A DNA stretch of 64,000 bases from Luidia sarsii (taxonomy: Eukaryota > Echinodermata > Asteroidea > Paxillosida > Luidiidae), in the NCBI GenBank assembly GCA_949987565.1, contig OX465112.1, forward strand, positions 16,908,964 to 16,972,963, read 5' to 3'. Every line of letters begins with the position of its first letter. Position 1 is the stretch's first letter. The notes under the pieces are model-generated. The model was not told the origin of the DNA, ran no database searches, and worked only from the letters and a program-made list of their open reading frames with translations. Made by a program: the position numbers and the translations under genes. This document shows positions 48,160-59,792 of the stretch, piece by piece.

Positions 48160-48262
48160 CCTCTCTCTCTCTCCCCACTCTTTCTCCCTCTCTCTCTCCC
48201 TCACTCCCTCTCTTGCTCACTCTCGCTCTCTCTCACTCTGTCTGTCTGTCTGTCTATCCATC
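47722..48262. repeat. (CT)n-rich polypyrimidine tract
   Basis: About 540 bp of CT repeats with CTCC, CACT and TTTC interruptions, ending in CTGTCTGTCTGTCTAT. Serine/leucine frames in it are artefacts. Confidence 0.98.
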
Positions 48263-51200
48263 TGTGATTTGTGTTAGAGCGATGCAAACTTGACCCAAAT
48301 AGTGCACAACCGTCCGGTAATTTTCTGCATTAGCAGGTTGTCCCTGTTTGTCCCTCCACAGATACTGAGCCTGAAGTGTCCCATGGCTATGGACCCGATA
48401 CACGCGTACTCTTAGTGCAGTTTAAAGACGGACACTGCGATTTTACTAGCTAGTGCGGTGGGAGAAAGGACGGCCAAACATTTGCCCATGTTGACTAGAG
48501 ACCATAAACTGTCGCCAGCACTGCACAGAGCCCCGAAGCTCGTGTAATACTGCGACTTCAAAATACATCGACTGACTCCTGCCAGTCCGTTGAGATGGGA
48601 GCTAGAGCGCAGGAATTTTTTTAGCAAATTGTGAACATAAATGCGTCGTCTGCTTTCAGGTCTAAAAGCTTCTTTCCCCAGCCAGTTATAGCTATATATA
48701 AACTACTGATAGCAACCACTCAAAAGCTTCCTGAAGGCTCTACAGTGCCTGTAAGAAGATTGCCTCTATTCTGCAAATACCTGATTTGGCCTCTAGTCTG
48801 TCATTCATGAGATGGCAGGCATTCCGTTTGGGATTTAGGGAGGGATGACCGGAATAACTTTCTATCCATTTGTCTACTGCCGTTTTAATAACATTTTTCA
48901 TAATACAAACGCGCACACGATGTATTACACAATATTGGCAGACTGACAGCAAAATCAATCTGCCCATAAAATGTCAAACCTACTTTTGCAAAAAAAGTGG
49001 ACGTGAACAAATTGGTACACGCACAAATACCGAGCGTTCTATTCAGCTGAAAGTGACAGATGTGACACATGCACAAATTTTCTTTCAAATTGCACACAGC
49101 ATGCCATCTTTGATGAAGGAATACCCACTCAGTCGATATGAGACCGCTTGTGTAAATATGTTATAATAGACAGTAGACAGAGCACAAATACATATCCATG
49201 AGTGCATTTACATGTGCATGTACAGTCTCATTGTAAACAATGTGTGTACTACTTAGTGTGTACTGACCACTGTGCACGTGAATCTGATGCCCTGTGGAGA
49301 CCTGAGATAATAGGTTGAATAGGTCTCCACAGGGAAATTGTAAAGGTGTATGGGTCTCCACAAGGTTTTCACGAAACTGATATTTGGAAATAACTAATAA
49401 ACGGGAAATTTGTGATGGGTAAGAAAACTAAGAATCCGTCGCAAATGGAAGTGTTAAATAAAAGGGAAATACGGTCCAAATTTCTGCCCTGGAAAGTGAA
49501 TGTGGTTGAAAAATGGGAGCCGTTTTAAAACATTGTTTCTCACACGGTTGTATAATGCAGGAGAACAAAGCAATGTCTCCACAAGGATACAGATTCAGGT
49601 ATGTGTGTACATGTATGCGTTCTTTATGCCTACTGTAGGTATACAGTATGTTGGTGCACATGTCAATTCAGAACCAAAGCACCGTGCGATTGAAAGTTCA
49701 ATCATCAAACTCACTCTGGGAAAAGGAAAACTCCACAAATGTTCCGATCCTGGGAAACTCATTTGTTTGTATTTGCCTAAAACTTGAAAAAGAAATTCCA
49801 AAAGTAAATTCCAAAAGTAATTCTCAAAAAGAACGACTCATGTTCCTGTACTGTGATTCTCTTTCCAAATTGAGATACTTCTCCTTTTAAGTGTGAAAAT
49901 CTTACCAAAAGTGTGTTGATTTTACACACACACAAAAGAATATACCAGTACTATTTAAAAAATGCAAACATTTTCCCGTTCCCCTGCCCACCCTCTGTTT
50001 CATGCTGCAAATAAACATTGAAACTTCTAAATGGTGGTGCAAACCTACGCTACGTATTGCGGTCAGATTCGACTGAACTGGAAGAAATGAGTGTCAAACA
50101 GTACATTTGACCAGGACATTTGGCAAAGGATGCTATGCACCAGAGTTGAGGAATCGTACGGGATTGAGCACGGACAACAGATGCAAACAAAATTATGTCG
50201 GTCAAATTTCTCTAAGGGAGGGTGGGTGGTCATGGGGGAAAGCAATGAGTAGTGAGTTGGCAGGGCAGGGTACCGGTAGGGCGAGGCAAGCCAGGACAGG
50301 CCAGGCCGGCAACACAGGTTTTGTAATAAAAAAAACTGCCTGGGGGATGGTGCAATAACCTTTAGTTGGAAGGCAATGGGTGGAGGATGGACAGACTTCT
50401 GTCTGGGGTGCCAAAGGGGGAAATGGGATTATGGAACTTTCGCCCACGTCTGTCTGTCTATCTGTCAGCCTGCCTGTGTCTGTCTGTCTCTTTCTTTCTC
50501 TCTCCTTGTCCTCCATCATCTCACTCTCTGACCACCGTCTCTCGCTCTCTTCCCATCTCCCTCTCCTCCCTCTTCCCCTCTCTCCCCCCCCTCCCTCCCC
50601 CCTCTCTGTTTGACTCATTCTCTGACTCCCCCTCTATATCTCTCTTTCTATCTTCCCCACTTTCTCTCTGTCTCTGCCTCTATCTCTAGCTCGCTTTCTC
50701 TTTCCACGGCTTGTTCTATTAGAACGCTGGCCTTCCCCGAGTGCATTCCGTAAAACTCTTAAGAATGTAAGACAGGTGGTCACACTGTACATCACTCACT
50801 TGGTTCATGCGTGGGCTGAACAGCTTGTTCAAACAAGGCATGTTGCCTGAAACCTCCTCAATAAATTTCATAGAATTCCTCTTTTCAAACCCATCAGAAT
50901 GGAACGACAAAACTGAAAGTGCAGTGACCTGCATAAGTGTCCTATAAGTGTAAGTGTGAGTTTGCACAGCTACTGCCTGCTAAGAGAGCAACCATTACCC
51001 GGTGCATTATGTAAAAAACTAAGTGCCACACCTTGCATTATCTGCAGAAAATATCCTGTGCCAAGCCTTGACCTTAAGCATGAATCTCTGTCTCTCTGAT
51101 TTGAGGACTTAGTGAACCAGAGAATTGGCTCAGTGAGGTGTAATATATAGCTCTGATGGCCAATGGGCTATGATGGCCATTCTTATACACAGTCAGCCTA

Positions 51201-52190
51201 TATACAAACAGAATGCCAAATTTAGCCAAATGAAATTCATCTATCACAAGGCTGCATGAACAGTGTGTCATTCAATACTGGAACCAAAAATTTGGGAGCA
51301 GGCTAACCTTCAAACTGCCCCCAAGCTCTATAGGGTAAGGGCAGGTAAAAATCTCCCACTCAACCACAAAACAAAACAGAGGCCCCGCACAAATGCAGAC
51401 ATTAAAGACAAGACGGCTGTGGTACTACTATTTTGAAGGTTTGGGCAGTGCCAAGGTTATTATTAACAACCCTGGAATCGGTTTGTCACTGACACTAATC
51501 TCTATTAAGGTATCAGACTCTTGCTGAAGCAACCAGTATTACAGCTGAGAATATCAATTGAGGACAGCACTTTCATTTTCACAGAATTTGAAGCTACCAT
51601 ACTCAGGTTCTAAAAAAAATATCCACTCTATCCACTGCGGTCAAAAGCTTGCTCTTTAATGACTGCTTTGATGCAAATGGCTCTACAGGAGGTGAGCCCC
51701 AGCCATAAGCCTGAACATTTCAGCAGTGCGTCACACACGTTTCACTCTCCCTAATCAATAGGGAGGACCGAGGGGGGGAGGGGAGGGGAACGTGGGGCCA
51801 GGGCTTTTTTGCTAAATGGTCCTGTAGGATATGAGGCACTCCAGTGTGCCCTATCTCAAATGGCTAGTTCTTTACATGCGCACAGCGAAGTGCACGGTAT
51901 TTTGGAAGGGATTTCGCCCTACACTCAGAGCCTCAGAGGTACTGAGGCCTACTATCCTATTTCGACGCTTTCAAATTCAAAGGCATTCTCTTTAAACAAA
52001 AAAGGATATTCACGTAAAATAAAAGAAAATAAAAATTAAAAAATTAAAAACAGATTAGGGGATACGATTACAGGTTTCAAAGTATTTCTTGGATTTTGCT
52101 TGTGTGCTTGTTTCAGTTTGTTTCCTTAAGTGATGCAAAAACATTGCAAACTGTTTCATGACTTAAAATGACAAAAAATTGTTTTTATCT
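48263..52190. other. Probable DUSP11 intronic DNA; no exon identified
   Basis: This is where the exon(s) following the DUSP11 catalytic loop would be expected. I looked for the helix after the catalytic loop and for an RGH(P/C)xERQNY-like block on the minus strand and did not find them. 50440-50705 is a CT/TCTG-rich low-complexity stretch. Confidence 0.4.
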
Positions 52191-52194
52191 AAAA

Positions 52195-52290
52195 AAGTTC
52201 AGAGGGCCAAACGTTTCGATGCTAGCGGGACCTTTCTCAAAGATTCTAGCAGGACTGCTTGGATCAAAATGTTGAGCGCTCTTATTTTCT
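52195..52290. mobile_element. CGTTTCGAT repeat fragment
   Basis: GGGCCAAACGTTTCGATGCT then AGCGGGACCTTTCTCAAAG, followed by a decayed inverted copy (CTAGCAGGACTGCTTGGATC). It lies just 3' of the catalytic DUSP11 exon, in the intron. Confidence 0.65.
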
Positions 52291-52304
52291 TTACCAGGGC
52301 TTAC

Positions 52305-52365
52305 CTGCATACAAGATATCCAGTTCTGTTGACTCCATGTGTGCAATGCACTCCAATTAAGAGAC
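52305..52365 (-). CDS. DUSP11: DUSP11 exon with the HCX5R catalytic loop
   Basis: Minus-strand exon between acceptor GTACACAG (AG at 52367-52366) and donor GTAAGC (52304 down). Joined to the preceding G it reads GLLIGVHCTHGVNRTGYLVC plus a split Arg. HCTHGVNR is the protein tyrosine phosphatase loop HCX5R of the RNA-triphosphatase branch. The THG(L/V)NRTGY form is shared by DUSP11 and metazoan capping enzymes. The Cys acts as nucleophile and the Arg binds phosphate. Upstream exons resemble DUSP11 rather than capping enzyme. The enzyme removes 5' phosphates from RNA and acts mainly in the nucleus. The next exon was not found. Confidence 0.95.
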
Positions 52366-52554
52366 CTGTGTACCGTACACATAAAAAAAAGGTACAAGTG
52401 ACAAGGAAAATAATTTTGGGTCGGATCGATTGCAACGCGGGCCAAAATGATTGAAGGGACCGCTATGGACTGAACAAGTAAACCGTTAAAAATTGTCTTG
52501 CTGCAAAAACAATAGAAATGGAATCTTGAACCTTTCCAAAATATCAAATACACA

Positions 52555-52790
52555 TCACCATCTCAGCAGTGAAGTTTGTGTGGCGGGTTATATGAAGTTT
52601 CAAAAACTGCTGCTTGATTGTGAATTTGTACCGTTTGGGTTTTGTAAGTCATTACAATGATTTCTGAAATTGTGAAGCCGCCAAAGAAATTTACATCAAA
52701 ACTAAAGTCTGACTTGGAGCATGTTGAGACAGGTCCTACTTGGATGGAATCATCATGCCCTCTTAATTGTTTGACATTCTTTCTGATTAA
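52555..52790 (+). mobile_element. ~200-bp dispersed repeat, forward copy
   Basis: Shares GTGAAGTTTGTG, GTTTCAAAAACTGCTG, GAAGCCGCCAAAGAA, CTAAAGTCTGACTT and GACAGGTCCT(A/G)CTTGGATGGA with an inverted copy at 56275-56480. It lies in a DUSP11 intron. Confidence 0.8.
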
Positions 52791-53560
52791 CAGATTAAGA
52801 GACCTAGCACAGACAAACAAAAAGTACAAGTGACAAAGAAAACGATACTGGGTCGGATCATTTGCAATGCCGGCCAAAAATGGTTTTGAAGGGACCGGGG
52901 GGAAAGTAAGCTACACCAACAGGAACGTACAACCTGCTATGGACTGAACCAGTAACACTGTTAGAAATTGTCTTGCTGGAAAAACAATGCTAATGGGAAT
53001 GATGAGATTAAGAGAGGGACAAGGAGGCCGAGAAACAACTGCTACCAGACAAATACTAAATGCTTGGTTAACCCCATTCCCCCCTACCCCCCAGACCAAA
53101 ACATGCAAACTTCAAAAAGAACAAAATCTTCCTGTTTGTCCAAAACCGACGCAACTCTCCCGCCCCCCCCCCTCGCTCATCCCTCTGAGACAAGACTGTA
53201 GAGCGCATGAGAGCCAAAACAAGCATGCCCTCAAAGGTATGGTGATACATGTGTGCGCTGAGAAAACAGCTGCGGGTAATAATATGTAGATCCCATCCTG
53301 CAAGCCTTCTACCGTCTGCCAAATACCGGCACATGCCATGGGGAACATTTATTCAACATGCATTGACATGTCATCTCATCCAAGGATAGAACACCAAACT
53401 GGATCACCGGTGGCCTATTAGATGACCATAAGCCAATGCCCTCAAATTCTCACACTCGCCACGCTCACCACTCAAATTCAGTTTCAAATTGCACAGTCAA
53501 GTTACACAAGCATATTTACAGATAAAAATAATAAACCTGAACAATCATCATTTCTGGAGA
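52791..53560. other. DUSP11 intron, unrecognised
   Basis: Part of the 52366-53849 intron. It holds C-rich runs near 53160 and no recognised element. Confidence 0.5.
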
Positions 53561-53564
53561 AATA

Positions 53565-53705
53565 TGTAAAAAAGTTGCAAACTTTCTACCGACTAAAATG
53601 ACCAAAATGCAAACATCTTTAATCCTGCCAGACATTACCTGTATGTACGTTAATCCAGAGGTTCCGGATTCAAGTCCTGGTCCAGTCCAAGTTTTCTTTG
53701 CCAAT
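53565..53705 (+). mobile_element. Composite of CGAAACGTC-family 5' part and tRNA-like SINE
   Basis: AAAAAAGTTGCAAAC and CGACTAAAATGACCAAAATG match the unique 5' part of the elements at 15315 and 58463. It then passes into a B-box region GGATTCAAGTCC (53667-53678) and TGGTCCAGTCC. The junction suggests the two families share, or exchanged, parts. Confidence 0.65.
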
Positions 53706-53849
53706 TTTACAACTTGTTCAAAAGTTCTTGGTCAGTTTGAATTTTCATTTCTGATAAATGGTACGTGTATCGAACAACTCTATGCGTTTGCATGGTGGCT
53801 CGGATTAAGAAAACAAGACTGCAGCCAAACAAGATGTACTTGTACTTAC

Positions 53850-53896
53850 CATCGTCTGAATGGCACCTGAGGAAACCCTCGACAGCTGACTTGAAG
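53850..53896 (-). CDS. DUSP11: DUSP11 exon before the catalytic loop
   Basis: A 47-nt minus-strand exon, acceptor TTTGTCTCTTTCAG and donor GTAAGT. With split codons at both ends it reads S-FKSAVEGFLRCHSDD-G. It aligns to the vertebrate DUSP11 helix FKHAVNGFL followed by acidic/polar residues just before the LIGVHC strand. Phases match exons 55899-55978 and 52305-52365. Confidence 0.93.
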
Positions 53897-55898
53897 CTGA
53901 AAGAGACAAAGAGACAACTCAGTCATTCTTTGAGTTGATTAAAACAACAACAAGGCTTGGCTGACGACGTATCCTGTCTCGTTAGACCGGAATACCGCTG
54001 GCTCCAATATGCATTGTTCTACTCCCTCTCAGGAGCAATTAAATTCCTATTTGCCGTACAGTATACCCCCAGGGACTACAATACCACATTCCAACTTTTT
54101 TTATCAGATGCAACTGAACCAACAAGTTTAAACTCGGCTACATCCGTTCTGGGTTCACACAAAGTGGATGCAGCAATTTATTTCATTCATCTACCACCTC
54201 AAGAAAGAAACCAATTCTTAGGGAAGAGCTGTTCAGGAAGTAAGTTTGTGGCTTTTCAAACGGCTAATAGTTCCAAAACACCAGTTTTAAAATCAAAGCC
54301 TGTAACTGTTCCAAAAAAATGACAGACTCATGATGGGCATTATCAACTCACTGCAGAGTTTAAGGAGGGGTTGGGGTGAATTTAATACAGTATCTCCATT
54401 TCGTTATCAGAGAATGATGAATGGGGCTTATTGCGAGGATGGATGTGAGGCTGTTCAGACTACGATGAATAAATCACCGCTTGAAGGGCACAGCCACGGA
54501 AAAAAAAAGAAAAAAGGGGGATCACCAGGGCGGGCCATTCCACAGTTGCTTCACTGCTGGAAATAATCACCATTGGCTTCAGTTTAATAAGTAGTTCATC
54601 CTCCCACTCCAACCCTCCCTTCTGAAGAAAAACACTTTCACACATCCAAGTATTCCCCCCTCCCCCAGTACCCCACCCATTGGCAGGAAATTGCAACAGC
54701 TCCAAGGAGTGTCCTCATAAATAATCATAGCTCATTTGTCAACAGCTACATGCACTGGCTAATAATGGCCGGCCCTCACTCTATGACAAGGTCGGCTTAA
54801 TCCACTGCTTTGGCCTTCCTTGATATTTATGCAAAAGGTATGCATCCAACTGAAAGCGAGGCTATGGGCGCTAGATTTCCAAGATTAATTGTTGTTCCCC
54901 GCTGCCTTGCAATATTTTCCTGACAAAGGCTGACATATTCTTCATTTTTAGGAACAATAAGGTCCCTTGAATTTACAGTAGCAGCGTTTTGGTTATATTA
55001 TATAAAGCCCATGCTTGGTGTTTGGAGGTCAACGAATGAATACATTACAACGAGGGGAGATGGAGAGACATCTCAGCTGACCCAATGGTTCTCCAGTCTA
55101 AGCGACACATATATGATGGGGCAGGACATCAGGGTCTATATGTATTCACACATGTGGTTTAGCATAAAGTAGGGGGTTCAGTGCTTCAACTGCTGATGAG
55201 TTCCTGAAGCTTGGGTCTAATGCTGGCTTTAGATGTGGGAGGGATGTGTCATAAATTCAAGATGAAAATCAGTTTTAAAGGAGGAATTGGCAGATTTTAT
55301 TTTCTAGCGGGAATTGGGAATAATGATTGTGTTCAGGATTGGCCCTTACTGATGCTTTTTTTATTTTAGAATTGTATGCTAAGTACCCTGCTAATCGGTC
55401 TGATTACCAAAAAAAACACCATGCAAACAGAGCCACTAATGAGTAACCATTCCTGCAGCAGATATCTTAACTGCTTGACCAACGAGTTGGACAAAATAAT
55501 ACGGTTGATCCAAAATTGCGTGACAGCAAAGGGTGGTCAAGATAGCACAGCCAAATCGAAAGAAAGAAATTCGCCATCTGAACCGTCTCTCCTGAACCCT
55601 TTCAGGTGCACCACCTGCAGTCGATTTCACCCAACTCGTCTTAACTTCTTAACGTCTTAACTCGTCTGAACGATCAGTCGTAAGACGATGAGTGATGCAC
55701 GGAAACCATACGGTGCATGACAACTTACAATAGGTAATCCATAGTAAAGTTGAGTTACGATGAATCGTAAGGCTTAGTGAAATCCACCCCTGAAACTATA
55801 ATGGCTCTATACTTGGCAATGGAGAGAACTGGATTGGCCCATACATCCAATCCCCATCCCCTCAAACACAAAGAGGACAGTATTTTCTTTAGCCTCAC
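53897..55898. other. DUSP11 intron
   Basis: Unique DNA with an AT-rich, homeobox-site-rich patch (54740-54930) described in the findings. A + strand frame at 55376-55660 has no family resemblance and is not called. Confidence 0.5.
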
Positions 55899-55978
55899 CT
55901 GTGGACGACCCTGTTCGATGGGATGACCCGCCCCTCCGTAAATATCTTGCGGTATTCCACGCCGACCCGCGAGAATTC
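55899..55978 (-). CDS. DUSP11: DUSP11 exon, central phosphatase domain
   Basis: An 80-nt minus-strand exon, acceptor CTCTGCTGACAAG and donor GTGAGG. It reads EFSRVGVEYRKIFTEGRVIP and SNRVVH plus a split codon. It corresponds to the vertebrate DUSP11 stretch VPYLKIFTVGHQVP. The E at its start follows DKE of the previous exon in phase 0. The sequence is distinctly more CpG-rich than the intron around it. Confidence 0.94.
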
Positions 55979-56109
55979 CTTGTCAGCAGAGCAAACAGAG
56001 AAGGACGACGTTACGGTCCAGATATCGGCACTTTGCAAATACAAAGATTGACACTATTGCAAGCCTCATGCCAACACTCTTGTTGCCTCTCAATCCCTCT
56101 CCCTCTGCC

Positions 56110-56205
56110 TTGGTTGAATATTCGGCCTCTAATCAGGTATTTGGAGCACTGGCACATGTATGTTAAGCCAATAGTCTCGGGTTCATTTCCCGTTCCAGTT
56201 AAATC
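56110..56205 (+). mobile_element. tRNA-derived SINE-like copy
   Basis: TGTATGTTAAGCCAATAG, B-box-like GGGTTCATTTCCC (about 56180) and GTTCCAGTTAAATC match the family at 7550-7625 and 53630-53700. It lies in a DUSP11 intron. Confidence 0.65.
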
Positions 56206-56274
56206 ATGTGGTATTCAAAAACTGCTTTTAAATGACTCAGTTTTGAATGTCAAACAAAAAAAAGAGGACGAATG

Positions 56275-56480
56275 AAAACTATGATGACTCCATCCAAGCA
56301 GGACCTGTCTCAAAGTCAGACTTTAGTTTGGATGTCAACTTCTTTGGCGGCTTCATGTAAAATGTGTAATGATTTACAATATAAAAACCCAAACAGTACA
56401 AGTTAACAATCAGTCAGCAGTTTTTGAAACTTCACACAAAAATCCGCCGCACAAACTTCACTGCTGAGATGATGGTGTGT
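56275..56480 (-). mobile_element. ~200-bp dispersed repeat, inverted copy
   Basis: Complement of 52555-52790. On the minus strand both copies keep a short open stretch, KPPKK-TSKLKSD, followed by ETGP and W-ESS, over which the DNA is best conserved. Confidence 0.8.
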
Positions 56481-57242
56481 ATTATTGTGAGAGGTTTCAA
56501 GCTTCCTCCATTGAGTGGGTGCATGAAATAGACTTCCCTGCCTCCCAGCAATAAATGTTGCAAATGTCAAGCTTGGCACACTCTGAAATTGTCCCCAAGT
56601 AAAATTCAATATCTTCCACAATACGAATACTGTAACATACATAGCCCAGGGCTACTGTGATATTATGGTACTGGTATTGAGGAACGAATTTAATACTGGG
56701 CTGCTGGCCTAGGGCCAGTGATTTTATCAGCTAAACAGTTAAATTTGGATTAAACTAAACTATGTTGTTGAGGTGGGGTTTTTTTCTTCAAATTTTCATA
56801 TCTTAATTAGGCCCTATACTTTTTATTCTAATTTATTGCAGAAATCACTGAAAAATCACAATTGGTTGAGTTAACAGCAAACCTAAACATTGGACAATTT
56901 GAAATGGAACCTTGGTCTAAGAGGGGAAAGTTCTAGGGTGGTATATGGTGGACAGGGTCAGACTAGGTTGGTTTAGGTTGAGCTAGGTTGGGCTCGATTG
57001 AGCTACCGGGTACATGTAGGTTGGGCTCGGTTGAGTTAGTTTGACCTATATTGAGCTACAGGTTGGCAGCAGGATGGTGCTTAGTTGGATTAGGTTAAGT
57101 TACATGTGTAGGTTGGGTTAGGTTCATAGGCATTGTCAGTTTTACCACACGAGAAAAAAGTCAATGGCAAGCTCCGGTTGCTTGGCTTTTCATTTCTATG
57201 ATTAGGAGCTGTCTTGGGCTAACTTAACGTAAAATAATTTAC
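56481..57242. repeat. DUSP11 intron with degenerate TTGGGCT-type tandem
   Basis: 56950-57130 contains loose copies of AGGTTGGGCTCGGTTGAGCT and related GGTTAGGTT blocks. The rest is AT-rich and unrecognised. Confidence 0.6.
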
Positions 57243-57342
57243 CTCTTTGTCGTAATACCGATTGGTGTTGGTAAGATCTATGATCAGTCCAAGTTGATAC
57301 CCTGAGTTGCTCATCATTTGCATCAAATCCTGAGGCGTAAAC
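57243..57342 (-). CDS. DUSP11: DUSP11 exon, N-terminal part of phosphatase domain
   Basis: A 100-nt minus-strand exon, acceptor TTTTTTCCATCCAG and donor GTAAAT. After completing Arg it reads FTPQDLMQMMSNSGYQLGLI, then IDLTNTNRYYDKE. The strand LGLIIDLTxTxRYY is nearly identical to vertebrate DUSP11 and separates it from capping enzyme, which has MGLLVDLTNTSRFY. Ends in phase 0. Confidence 0.95.
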
Positions 57343-58320
57343 CTGGATGGAAAAAACACAGTAGAAAAAACGTGCATTACACACAATTCCTCTCACACAG
57401 GCTTCATCATAGTGTAGAAAAATAGCCAAGGAAACCTCAAATTAACCATTCTGTTGACCAGAGTATGTATTTCAAACAGACACACGTACATGAACATTGA
57501 GTCTTGACTCCAAATTTATGTTCTGATCCTAGCCTCGCCTTGCTTAATGCCATGAAAATTAGCAAGCAGGAGCATTCAAAACAGGTGGGACTCAAAGCAG
57601 GACAAATTGAGAAAGTTCACTCCAATCGTAAAAAAACATGGACACATTATGCATGGAGATTTTACTGTGCAATGCCGCTTTCAAATGTCCCAAGAGGAAG
57701 GCCGAGTTGTAAACAGGAAACCTAGTCACAGTGGCCGTCTTCAACTCTGCATTTGAGATGTTATTTCACACTTAACATGCAGTCCACAGAGAGATAAGGA
57801 AATGTGGCAGTCTGGGGATTTACAGTTGATGATGTTGCGATGTCGTTGCAGCTTGTATGCATGTGTGCAGTGTTTGTGCACTGTTTCTTTTTGTAAAGTG
57901 TAAAACCTAAAAGCTTCAATTAGCAGGAAAACAACTAATCATCAAAATGTCGGAATGCAGTGGGCCTCTAAGAATAACGGTATAACTTAAAGGACCCAAG
58001 GTATTACCTAACCGAATGCCATTTTAAGAACGGTGGCATTATTTCTGTATTCACTCCCACGTCCAATTGTGTCGCAGCAATTTCAGAAGTTGAAGTCAAA
58101 CCACTCACTGTTTGTCTATCTGACATGATAGGAATGATCAGAAACTGGGAGAGGGGGGGACTTGATACTGTAGTTACTGGGGTTACAGTGAACTATGAGT
58201 TGTGGCACACGTGCTGCAATATGCGCGTGCCCGCTGGAGATCTGTGTAGCGGCGACGTAACACATGAAGTTGCTCTGTTTACGCAGTATTTTACAGCGTG
58301 GTCGTGACAGTTTTACATCG
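57343..58320. other. DUSP11 intron
   Basis: Unique DNA with no recognised element. Frames seen here are not supported by splice context. Confidence 0.5.
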
Positions 58321-58321
58321 C

Positions 58322-58434
58322 AGGGCTGTTCCCACTGGACTTTTTTTTGCAGGCCTGTTAAGTGGCTTAATTTTGTCATTCTACAGGTAAATCGTGGTAA
58401 ATTGACACAAATGAGTCCAGTGGGAACACGGCTT
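58322..58434. mobile_element. Small foldback element with TTCCCACTGGAC ends
   Basis: GGCTGTTCCCACTGGACT and AGTCCAGTGGGAACACGGC form inverted ends about 110 bp apart. Same terminal motif as the cluster at 31573-32128. Confidence 0.7.
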
Positions 58435-58448
58435 AAGTGTTATATATT

Positions 58449-58648
58449 ATATATATACTTGAGGTGATATACAAAAAAGTTGCAAACTGCTTACTGACTA
58501 AAATTACCAAAATGTAAATCTTAAAATGTAGTGGGCCTGACGTTTCGATCCTAGCAGGACCTTTCTCAAAGGCTTTCTCTGCCTTTGAGAAAGGTCCTGC
58601 TAGGATCGAAACGTCAGGTCCACTAAATTTTAAGATATATATACTTGA
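58449..58648. mobile_element. Foldback element with 14-bp target-site duplication
   Basis: ATATATATACTTGA at 58449-58462 and 58635-58648 flanks an insert whose 54-bp arms (58520-58573 and 58581-58634) surround a 7-bp loop, TTTCTCT. It is the sister of the element at 15315-15481, with the same unique left part (TTGCAAACTGCTTACTGACT). Its loop is the reverse complement of the sister's loop. It lies in a DUSP11 intron. Confidence 0.88.
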
Positions 58649-58975
58649 TTAACTTGAGCCAACATAAACATGATTTGTACATGTACATGTAAGTATGCAA
58701 GGTTGATTGATTCAAATCACGTTCATGACATGCCGTCAAATTAGGGTTTCACTGACATCGTTTCTAAAAACAGGGTTGGTCAGCAAACACACTTTCCCCC
58801 AAAACAAATCTTGGGTCGTGGCACCATAAAAATAGGGTGGGCTGGGAAACCGGAAGCACAACCAATTTTTTTATTTATTTACTTATTTTTTTTTTGGGGG
58901 GGGGGGCCTAATTAAAAGTGAGTTTGCACTTCCTATTTGGATGTGTAGCATTTTGGAAATAATTCTTTGTCTTAC

Positions 58976-59007
58976 CTTGCTCCTGCAGGAATAGAGTCAC
59001 ACAGGCC
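58976..59007 (-). CDS. DUSP11: DUSP11 small exon (32 nt)
   Basis: Minus-strand exon, acceptor TTTCCTTAACAG and donor GTAAGA. It reads GLCDSIPAGA plus a split Arg and links VPLKK of the previous exon to FTPQDL of the next. This linker is the least conserved part of the domain, so support is mainly the perfect phase and both consensus splice sites. Flanking introns hold the two foldback elements above. Confidence 0.88.
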
Positions 59008-59792
59008 CTGTTAAGGAAACAAAAAAAATGATGAGATTTGGGGACATTTATGGCAAAGAGAATGAAAGGGGGAAGCCAGACCTGAATGGAGCTTTCCCAT
59101 GAAATATGCAAATTAGACCTTACGCGTTCACTTTACTAAATTGGTTGGCAAACGAGTGCGCATGGCGTGCAGGTTTCGAAATACGCGCCCACGAGACACT
59201 GATTAGCCAATCACCACACGCCAAACAGTTAGTGCGAAGGAACGCTCGCACGCCCGTGGAAAACTACGATTGGTTGGCAATCCCGGCCGCTTGCCCACCA
59301 ATTTAGTAAAACGCATGCGCCAGCTCTTATTTGCATATTTCATGGAAAAGGTCCATTGGAATCTACAGGATTTCTGTATAGAAATAGAGGTAACTGGTCC
59401 AAGTTCTTGGCTATTTTGTTAATGGGTTTAAGACTGACTTAAATCAAGACAAAAATTGTCAAGGCAGATCTTGATAAAAACACAACCCTAAATGGCCAGT
59501 ACAGGTTCATTGTCCGTTTTAACCAGGCCTTGATGTCCCACCAAAAAACATCAACTTCAAGGGTATTTTGCCTTTGTGCCTTTTCACGATTTGACCTCAA
59601 GTCGCTTCTCCTCCAAATTTCTTGGTCTCCTGCCAGGCTAGTGGACAGACTGGTGTGGATGAATTTCATTCAAGGTGGCCAGGAGGGCATTGGTTAGATG
59701 CTCCCACCAACTGGCCTCCGTCTCACAGAATGGAGGCAGGGCAGGGCCTATAGCCCTGTCCTGCCCATGTGATTGACGTACACCTTCCTTAC
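59008..59792. other. DUSP11 intron
   Basis: 59100-59345 has a near-palindromic pair CCATGAAATATGCAAAT and ATTTGCATATTTCATGG around GC-richer DNA, apparently a short inverted-repeat insertion. No coding frame is supported. Confidence 0.55.

Noticed and set aside
47551..48293. Ser/Leu-rich frames
   Set aside because: Translation of a CT microsatellite.
48740..48800. Minus-strand acceptor CAAATCAG followed by a split Arg, then YLQNRGNLL, as the missing DUSP11 exon
   Set aside because: Phase fits, but the residues do not resemble the DUSP11 helix and a stop follows at once.
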